Source: Defluviicoccus sp. bin129 (GTDB taxonomy: Bacteria; Pseudomonadota; Alphaproteobacteria; MPNO01). From it: a stretch of DNA of 64,000 nt. The stretch spans positions 1-64,000 of the forward strand of contig MPNO01000002.1 of NCBI GenBank assembly GCA_002239065.1, read 5' to 3'. Every line of letters begins with the position of its first letter. Position 1 is the first letter of the stretch. This document shows positions 58,180 through 64,000 of the stretch, piece by piece. A program made the translations under genes and the position numbers. The notes beneath the pieces were generated by a model. That model was not told the DNA's origin and made no database searches. It worked only from the letters and a program-made list of their open reading frames with translations.

Positions 58180-59463
58180 CTAGGCTTCGGCCAGCGCGGC
58201 CTCGCCCCATTTCCATTCGCGGCGGGCCAACACCTGGTCGACCGAGGTGTCGGCGGGCACGATGACCATCCGGCTGTCGATGTCCGGGAAGGCGACCGTC
58301 CCGTCGAGCGCGGGCAATGTCTCGCCGGCCATCTGCTTGCGGACCAGGTCCAGCAGGTAGCGGCGCAGATGCATCACCAGCACGTCGCGGGAACCGATCT
58401 GCTCGAGGCTGCGGTCGACGATCGGCCCCATGCTCTGCAGGATCGCGACATCCTGCGCGGCGATGCCGCGGATGCCGGAGAAGTTCTCGTGTTTCTGCCG
58501 TTCGCGGTCGAGCAGGTGCATGTTCTCGAGATTGCCGCGCGAGCGGTACTCGATCCCGGGATCGATCAGGTCGTGGCCGAAATTGTATTCGAGGGTCCGC
58601 CGCTCTTCCTCGTCCGCCGGCGTGTCGGGATCGTAGTGGACGTAGTAGAGCCAGTGATGCTCGTCGTCGATCGGCACCCAGGCGTGCCAGATGTAGCGCA
58701 GCTTGGTGCGCCCGGCGGGGACGATGGTGTGGCAGGGCACGACGAAGGGGTCGACCCAGTAGAGCGCCTTGGCGGGATCGGGCGTGTTCCAGCGCCAGAT
58801 CGTCTGGAAGCCGAACGCCTCGTCCCGGGTGAATCCCCTGGGCCGCGGATCGACCCCCATCGCCTCGCGGGTCTTGTCGATCGGCGCCTCCCCGATCGGG
58901 CTGTGCAGGAAGGAGGGGTGCGAGATGTCGATATCGGCTTCGAGGCCCTGCAGGTAGTTGCATTCCTGGCGGTAGTGGTAGCCCAGCACGTGACTTGCCG
59001 GCAGCCTGGTGAACAGGAAATCCGGGAAGGGCGGCGGCACCGGCTCGCGCCCCATATAGGTCCAGACGATGCCCCCCGCCTCATGCGTCGGATAGGCGGT
59101 GACCTCGATGGTCTTGCCGAAATCGGGGTTGAGCTCGGTCGGCGTATCGACGACCCGCCCCTCCACGTCGAACTTCCAGCCGTGATAGACGCAGCGCAGG
59201 CCGCACTCTTCGTTGCGACCGTAGAGCAGCGATACGCGGCGGTGCGGGCAGAACTCGTCGAGCAGGCCGACCCGACCCTCGGTGTCGCGAAACGCGACCA
59301 GCCGTTCGCCCAAGAGCTTGATGGCGACCGGGGCGCCGTCCGGCTCCGGCAGCCGTTCGGCGAGCATGGCCGGCAGCCAGTAGCTGCGGAATATCTCGCC
59401 CATCGGCGTTCCGGCGTCGGTACGCACCAGGAGCTCGTTCTCTTCCCGCGTTATGGCCGCCAA
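58180..59463 (-). CDS. Rieske non-haem iron oxygenase (427 aa, phthalate dioxygenase-like)
   Basis: Initiated at TTG 59463 (GGGGAAGG site upstream), the 427-residue protein has the Rieske pair CPHRR ... CVYHGW and the mononuclear site DIDISHPSFLH. Its length and MGEIFRSYWLPAML start match phthalate dioxygenase-type alpha subunits, which need a separate reductase. It is followed by the SnoaL-like gene. A 240-residue EthD-like gene lies 179 bp upstream. The most likely role is hydroxylation or demethylation of an aromatic compound. Confidence 0.9.
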   Translation of the reverse strand: MAAITREENELLVRTDAGTPMGEIFRSYWLPAMLAERLPEPDGAPVAIKLLGERLVAFRDTEGRVGLLDEFCPHRRVSLLYGRNEECGLRCVYHGWKFDVEGRVVDTPTELNPDFGKTIEVTAYPTHEAGGIVWTYMGREPVPPPFPDFLFTRLPASHVLGYHYRQECNYLQGLEADIDISHPSFLHSPIGEAPIDKTREAMGVDPRPRGFTRDEAFGFQTIWRWNTPDPAKALYWVDPFVVPCHTIVPAGRTKLRYIWHAWVPIDDEHHWLYYVHYDPDTPADEEERRTLEYNFGHDLIDPGIEYRSRGNLENMHLLDRERQKHENFSGIRGIAAQDVAILQSMGPIVDRSLEQIGSRDVLVMHLRRYLLDLVRKQMAGETLPALDGTVAFPDIDSRMVIVPADTSVDQVLARREWKWGEAALAEA

Positions 59464-59642
59464 GACGCCTTCCCCGCGCTGATGGATCGAGGTGGACCGG
59501 GTGCCACGCTCCCGCCGGCTACCGAAACGCTGGACCTGCGGTCAAGCTCCGGCGGCTCGCCGCCGCTTCGGTCACCGCGCCGTCCCGGCCTCACTGGCCG
59601 ATGCCCGGGCCGCCGGACGAATATCACAAACTCCACCGACCG

Positions 59643-60362
59643 CTACAAGCTGGTCGGGAAGGGATCGCCCCCGGGCACGACAAGCGTCTCCATCGGCACA
59701 TGGACGCTGCCGCCGGTATAGGCGGGGAAGGACCCGGCATCGGCGCGCAACGCCTCCCGGGCAGGCGAGGACAGCGCGGTCGAAAGCGCCCGGGCGGAAT
59801 CGAAAACCGCCTTGTTGCGCAGCAACGCCTCGGCGAACGGGAACGGCAATCCGGAAACGACGACGGCCGGCGTGTCGACCGCGACGGCCCGGACGCCCGG
59901 CAACGCGGCGATCAGCGGCGCGTGTGTGGCCGTGTAGTGGTCGAGCCAGGCCTGCTCGTCTCCCGCCGGGCCGGGGTAATGCACAAGGTAGGAGCACAAG
60001 CGCATCGCCCCGTCGGGGGCGGGATCGGGGACGGCGTAGAGGCGGCGAAGCATTCCCTGTTGCCACACCGTCGCCCCGGCGAGGCCCGGCAGGAAACCGG
60101 GATCGGCGAGCCGCCGCAGGCCGGTGTCTTGCCGGAGGGCGCTTTCACAGCCCGCAACGTCCGCGAACTCCAGCTCGAGGACCAACAGGGGCGCGTTGTC
60201 ATCGCCGGTATGGGGGTGAGGCGCGGGCGAAGGCGTGTGGACATACGCGGTCTGGAGATCGGGAGCGCCGCCGACCGCCTCCACCACCCTTCCGCGCTCC
60301 GCGTCGGACAGGCCGCCGGTCGGCCCGCCACGATGAAAGAAGCAATACCAGGTCACAGGCAT
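59643..60362 (-). CDS. EthD-like dimeric alpha/beta-barrel protein, duplicated
   Basis: The 239-residue protein looks like two ferredoxin-like alpha/beta barrel units. The second half contains LCSYLVHYPGPAGDEQAWLDHYTATHAPLIAALPGVRA, the EthD/DABB pattern of a WxxxY/HxP strand-helix, and the first half MPVTWYCFFHRGG. Such proteins bind aromatic or quinone-like intermediates. It belongs with the Rieske/SnoaL genes on the same strand. No ribosome binding site decides the start beyond the ATG at 60362. Confidence 0.7.
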   Translation of the reverse strand: MPVTWYCFFHRGGPTGGLSDAERGRVVEAVGGAPDLQTAYVHTPSPAPHPHTGDDNAPLLVLELEFADVAGCESALRQDTGLRRLADPGFLPGLAGATVWQQGMLRRLYAVPDPAPDGAMRLCSYLVHYPGPAGDEQAWLDHYTATHAPLIAALPGVRAVAVDTPAVVVSGLPFPFAEALLRNKAVFDSARALSTALSSPAREALRADAGSFPAYTGGSVHVPMETLVVPGGDPFPTSL

Positions 60363-60411
60363 GGGTTCTCGACCTCCGCGCCCGAGCTGGCGGGTCGAAA
60401 CGGCGCGCCGC

Positions 60412-60738
60412 TCAGGCGGCCGCTGCCTCCGCCCGCATGATCCCCATGCCGGTCAGCCATTCGGGGACCGCGAAGTAGCAGTCGACGGTCGCCTCGTAGG
60501 GGCCGGCCGCCCGCATCGCCGCGACGGCGGCCGTCCAGGCCCGGACCTCGTGGACGCCGGCCCCGCCCACCGCCGACAGCGCGTCGTCGTCGGCCTCGTC
60601 ATAGGCATCGAGGTCGCCGTTCCGCAGCGACTCCATGAAGCCGGCGTCCCACGCAGCGTCCGGCGGGAGGCAGGGGCGCGGGCCGGCGGCGAGGTCGCGC
60701 CCCGCCTGCACCAACGCCTTGCACCCGGTCCAGCCCAT
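60412..60738 (-). pseudogene. C-terminal remnant of LigB-type extradiol dioxygenase
   Basis: The frame from 60738 ends with GAGVHEVRAWTAAVAAMRA and DCYFAVPEWLTGMGIM, which correspond to the conserved C-terminal part (NGGHE ... PEWITGMG) of class III extradiol dioxygenases such as protocatechuate 4,5-dioxygenase beta. The first two-thirds, with the metal-binding His residues, are missing; a repeat-containing stretch (60765-60839) lies just upstream. It is therefore a broken aromatic ring-cleavage gene, coherent with the Rieske and EthD neighbours. Confidence 0.6.
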
Positions 60739-60764
60739 CCAAACCGGATAGCAGCGGTACGAGT

Positions 60765-60839
60765 CCGGGCATGACGGAAGAGTAACCCTTCATGCCCGGC
60801 AGGCGCGAAGGTGGCCTGTCCGGAGCTTGTCGAAGGGCC
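60765..60839. repeat. Dispersed-type intergenic repeat with hairpin
   Basis: A 10-bp perfect inverted repeat CCGGGCATGA/TCATGCCCGG spans 60765-60774 and 60790-60799. Next, 60822-60837 is GGAGCTTGTCGAAGGG, a sequence type widely repeated between genes in many alphaproteobacteria. It sits downstream of gltD and could end that transcript or mark a recombination site for the ligB deletion. Confidence 0.6.
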
Positions 60840-60873
60840 GTATCGCGGGGCGGCGACCCGGTTCCGGCGGCGG

Positions 60874-62310
60874 TCAGCGGGGGAGTTCGGAGGGGCGGCC
60901 GGTCAGCCAGGCATCGACCGCATGGGCGCATTGGCGGCCCTCGCGGATCGCCCAGACGACCAGGGACTGGCCGCGGCGCATGTCGCCGGCGACGAAGACC
61001 TTGTCGCGCGAGGTCCGGTAGCTCTCGGTGTCGGCCTGCACATTGCCGCGCCCATCGAGGGCGACGCCCAGCGCTTCGATCATGCCGTCCCGCACCGGCC
61101 CGGCGAAGCCCATGGCGAGCAGCACGAGATCCGCCTCGATCTCGCCTTCGGAACCGGGAACCGGGACGAAGCCCTGGCCAGGCCGGAAGCGCACCTGCCG
61201 GGTCGCGAGCGCGCGCACCCGGCCGGCATCGTCGCCCAGGAAGGCGGTGGTCTCGATCTCGTAGAGCTGCTCGGAGCCTTCCTGCTGCGACGACGAAATG
61301 CGCAGCCGGCGGGGCCAGTAGGGCCAAACCAGGCTCAGATCCGGGTTCTCTTCCGGCTCGTCGAAGATTTCGAGCTGCACGATCCTCGCCGCTCCCTGGC
61401 GGGTCGCGGTGCCGATGCAGTCCGAGCCCGTGTCTCCGCCGCCGATCACGACGATATTGCGGCCGGCGGCGTCGATCCTGCCCGCCGGGGCCGGGTCGCC
61501 GGCATTGATGCGGTTCTGCTGCGGCAGGAACTCCATCGCGAAACGGATACCGCCCAGCTCCCGGCCCGGCGTTCCGGCCAGATCGCGCGGCGCCTCGGCC
61601 CCGCCCGCCAGCACCACGGCGTCATGGGTCGCGACCAGCTCCTCGACATCGACGTTGACGCCGACATGCGCGCCGGTGCGGAAGACGACGCCTTCCGCCG
61701 CCATCTGCGTCATGCGCCGGTCGATGAGGTGCTTCTCCATCTTGAAGTCGGGTATGCCGTAGCGGAGCAGGCCGCCGATGCGGTCCTCCTTCTCCATCAG
61801 CACGACATCGTGGCCGGCGCGGGCCAGCTGCTGCGCCGCCGCCATGCCGGCCGGCCCCGAGCCCACGACGGCGACGCGCTTTCCGCTGCGCTCCGCCGCC
61901 GGCTGCGGCTGGACCCAGCCCTCCTCGAAGCCCTTGTCGACGATCGCGCATTCGATGGTCTTGATGGTGACCGGATCGTCGTTGATGGTGAGGACGCAGG
62001 CTTCCTCGCAGGGGGCCGGGCAGATGCGGCCGGTAAACTCGGGGAAGTTGTTGGTCGAGTGCAGATTGTCCAGCGCTTCGCGCCAGTCGTCGCGGTAGAC
62101 CAGGTCGTTCCAGTCCGGGATCTGGTTGTTGACCGGACAGCCGTTGTGACAGAACGGGATGCCGCAATCCATGCAGCGCGCCGCCTGCTTGCGGTTGGCC
62201 TCGTCGCCGAGCGGCTCGACGAATTCCCGCCAGTGCCCGACGCGCTCCTCGACCGGGCGGTAGGGGCGTTCGCTGCGCCCGAACTCGAGGAAGCCGGTGA
62301 CCTTACCCAT
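60874..62310 (-). CDS. gltD: Glutamate synthase (NADPH) small subunit
   Basis: The 478-residue protein has the N-terminal iron-sulfur region [17 protein letters not shown] and [11 protein letters not shown], the FAD motif [17 protein letters not shown] and the NADPH motif [15 protein letters not shown]. It supplies electrons to GltB for glutamate formation from glutamine and 2-oxoglutarate. Its start overlaps the gltB stop by 8 bp. This is housekeeping DNA and marks the right-hand limit of the accessory region. Confidence 0.97.
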   Translation of the reverse strand: MGKVTGFLEFGRSERPYRPVEERVGHWREFVEPLGDEANRKQAARCMDCGIPFCHNGCPVNNQIPDWNDLVYRDDWREALDNLHSTNNFPEFTGRICPAPCEEACVLTINDDPVTIKTIECAIVDKGFEEGWVQPQPAAERSGKRVAVVGSGPAGMAAAQQLARAGHDVVLMEKEDRIGGLLRYGIPDFKMEKHLIDRRMTQMAAEGVVFRTGAHVGVNVDVEELVATHDAVVLAGGAEAPRDLAGTPGRELGGIRFAMEFLPQQNRINAGDPAPAGRIDAAGRNIVVIGGGDTGSDCIGTATRQGAARIVQLEIFDEPEENPDLSLVWPYWPRRLRISSSQQEGSEQLYEIETTAFLGDDAGRVRALATRQVRFRPGQGFVPVPGSEGEIEADLVLLAMGFAGPVRDGMIEALGVALDGRGNVQADTESYRTSRDKVFVAGDMRRGQSLVVWAIREGRQCAHAVDAWLTGRPSELPR

Positions 62311-64000
62311 GCGCCTCGATCTTCCGGTCGGCAGCGGCCATTTCGGTCAGCGCGCGGCGGTATTCCACCGGCGTGACCTTGACGAACCGGTCCCGCGCGG
62401 CCTCCCAGTCCGCGAGCATGGCGGCCGCCACGGCGCTTCCGGTGTAGCGGCGGTGACGCTCGACCATGCCGTGGAGCCGCGCCTCGTCATGCCGCATCAT
62501 GTCCTGCAGGTCGCGGGCTTCCCGTCCGCTGGCGGGGACCGCCTCCAGCATCACCCCCGCCAGGTTGCACCGCTCCTCGAACGTCCCGTCGGGGTCGTAG
62601 ACATAGGCGATGCCGCCGCTCATGCCCGCGGCGAAGTTCCGCCCGGTGGAGCCCAGCACCGCGACGCAGCCCCCGGTCATGTATTCGCAGCCATGGTCCC
62701 CTACCCCCTCGACGACCGCCCAGGCGCCCGAATTGCGCACCGCGAAGCGCTCCCCCGCGACGCCGGAGAAATAGCATTCGCCCTCGATCGCCCCGTAGAG
62801 AACCGTATTGCCGACGACGATATTTTCGCTCGGCACGTAGGGCGATGCGGCAGGCGGGTGGATGACCAGCCGGCCGCCGGAAAGCCCCTTCCCGACATAG
62901 TCGTTGGCGACGCCCTCGAGATGGATCGCCATGCCGCGCGTGGCCCAGGCGCCGAAACTCTGCCCGCCGACCCCCTTCGCCTCGATGACGATGCTGTCCT
63001 CGTCCAGACCCGCATGGCCGCGCCGCCTGGCGACCTCGCCCGCCAGCATGGCGCCGACCGTGCGGTTCACGTTGCGCACCTCCGTGCGGATCCTGACCGG
63101 GCGGCCTTCCTCCAGCGCCGGCGCGGCGTCGGCGATCAGACGGTTGTCGAGCGCGCGGTCGAGACCGTGGTCCTGCCCCTCGCTGTTGTGGATGTCGACG
63201 CCGGGACCGACCTCCGGCTTGAACAGCAGCCGGTTCAGCTCCACGCCATGCGCCTTCCAGTGGTCTTCCGCGCGGCGCATGTCGAGCCGGTCCGAGCGGC
63301 CGATCATCTCCTCGAAGCGCCGGAAGCCCAGCCGCGCCATGATCCGGCGCACTTCCTCGGCGACCAGGAAGAAGTAGTTGATCACATGCTCGGGCGTGCC
63401 GGCGAAGCGCCGCCGGAGCTCCTCGTCCTGGGTGGCGATGCCGACCGGGCAGGTGTTCAGATGGCACTTGCGCATCATGATGCAGCCGATCGCGACCAGG
63501 GGCGCGGTGGAGAAGCCGAACTCGTCCGCCCCGAGCAGCGCGCCGATGGCGACATCGCGCCCGGTGCGCAGCCCGCCATCGACCTGCACGGCGATGCGGG
63601 TGCGCAGATCGTTGAGCACCAGGGTCTGGTGGGTCTCGGAGAGGCCGATCTCCCAGGGCGAGCCGGCATGGGTGAGCGAGGTGACCGGCGAGGCCCCGGT
63701 GCCGCCCTCGAATCCCGAGATCGTGACATGGTCGGCCTTGGCCTTGGAGACGCCGGCGGCGACCGTGCCGACGCCGACCTCCGAGACCAGCTTGACGCTG
63801 ATCCGCGCCGCCGGGTTCACGTTCTTCAGGTCGTGGATGAGCTGGGCCAGATCCTCGATGGAGTAGATATCGTGATGCGGGGGCGGCGAGATCAGGCCGA
63901 CGCCGGGGGTCGAGTGCCGCACCCGCGCGATGTTGCGGTCCACCTTGTGGCCGGGGAGCTGGCCGCCCTCGCCGGGCTTGGCGCCCTGCGCCATCTTGAT
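62303..64000 (-). CDS. gltB: Glutamate synthase (NADPH) large subunit, C-terminal part
   Basis: The 566 visible codons run off the right edge. The visible part covers the end of the FMN-binding synthase domain ([34 protein letters not shown]), the [3Fe-4S] cysteines in [15 protein letters not shown] and the glutamate synthase C-terminal beta-helix ([12 protein letters not shown] ... GGCVAVLG). The N-terminal amidotransferase is outside. It matches alphaproteobacterial GltB closely. The stop codon at 62303 overlaps the gltD start. Confidence 0.97.
   Translation of the reverse strand: MKMAQGAKPGEGGQLPGHKVDRNIARVRHSTPGVGLISPPPHHDIYSIEDLAQLIHDLKNVNPAARISVKLVSEVGVGTVAAGVSKAKADHVTISGFEGGTGASPVTSLTHAGSPWEIGLSETHQTLVLNDLRTRIAVQVDGGLRTGRDVAIGALLGADEFGFSTAPLVAIGCIMMRKCHLNTCPVGIATQDEELRRRFAGTPEHVINYFFLVAEEVRRIMARLGFRRFEEMIGRSDRLDMRRAEDHWKAHGVELNRLLFKPEVGPGVDIHNSEGQDHGLDRALDNRLIADAAPALEEGRPVRIRTEVRNVNRTVGAMLAGEVARRRGHAGLDEDSIVIEAKGVGGQSFGAWATRGMAIHLEGVANDYVGKGLSGGRLVIHPPAASPYVPSENIVVGNTVLYGAIEGECYFSGVAGERFAVRNSGAWAVVEGVGDHGCEYMTGGCVAVLGSTGRNFAAGMSGGIAYVYDPDGTFEERCNLAGVMLEAVPASGREARDLQDMMRHDEARLHGMVERHRRYTGSAVAAAMLADWEAARDRFVKVTPVEYRRALTEMAAADRKIEAHG

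Noticed and set aside
1..64000. CRISPR arrays, rRNA or tRNA genes
   Set aside because: No regularly spaced direct repeats of CRISPR type and no ribosomal or transfer RNA sequence were seen on either strand.

Overview
The window is a GC-rich chromosomal segment, most likely from an alphaproteobacterium. That is inferred from the gene families present: TRAP and polyamine-type ABC transporters, CbtAB, a double-length ProW-type permease, GltBD and HyuAB. There is no rRNA or tRNA gene to settle the taxonomy. Almost all of it is accessory catabolic DNA rich in C-N bond chemistry and Rieske oxygenases. It runs from a partial phage-type integrase at the left edge to the housekeeping gltBD locus at the right edge.

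Layout. 0-0.5 kb: integrase start, then a hydantoinase A gene broken after about 24 codons. 0.5-8.8 kb (minus strand): a probable long operon with a spermidine/putrescine-type ABC transporter, a creatinase, an RraA-type aldolase and two aconitase/LeuCD-like subunits. 9-13.8 kb (minus): SDR plus TRAP transporter with a LysR regulator. 14-17 kb: an SLT lipoprotein, an HsaA-like flavin monooxygenase and an AT-richer patch with two small ORFs. 17.2-24 kb: an oligopeptide-type ABC importer divergent from a MalT-like regulator. 24-28.3 kb: a quaternary-amine (choline/betaine) ABC importer with a divergent promoter carrying phased ATTGGTT repeats. 28.4-33.2 kb: an N,N-dimethylformamidase-like protein, a PNPOx-fold protein and a Baeyer-Villiger monooxygenase. 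33.2-35.7 kb: an IS3-type remnant, a 64-aa HTH protein, a Rieske oxygenase and a 3-hydroxyisobutyrate dehydrogenase-like enzyme.

35.7-40.1 kb is the most coherent module: promoter, candidate cobalamin riboswitch, cobalt transporter genes cbtBA, a cobalt-type nitrile hydratase whose beta subunit is split into two genes, its activator, and a convergent amidase. Together they predict cobalt uptake followed by nitrile to amide to carboxylate conversion. 40.6-43 kb: a tightly coupled three-gene secreted operon (Tat-signal amidohydrolase, small YtkA-like protein, di-haem CCP/MauG protein) with no function I can assign. 43.3-47.8 kb: UbiD-type decarboxylase, alpha/beta hydrolase, DUF1989 protein and a beta-propeller protein. 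47.9-49.1 kb: a CmcJ/NvfI-type oxygenase. 49.3-56.7 kb: a plus-strand operon of small membrane protein, HyuA, HyuB, Rieske oxygenase, epimerase, a second beta-propeller protein and a LysR remnant. 56.7-60.7 kb (minus): SDR, SnoaL-like protein, third Rieske oxygenase, EthD-like protein and a LigB remnant. 60.9-64 kb: gltD and the 3' part of gltB.

Genes commonly overlap by 4 bp (ATGA, GTGA, TTGA), so operon calls are fairly secure. Several truncated genes (hyuA, IS3 orfA, lysR, ligB) mark rearrangement joints. Product names rest on recognised motifs and remembered family sequences; no search was run.
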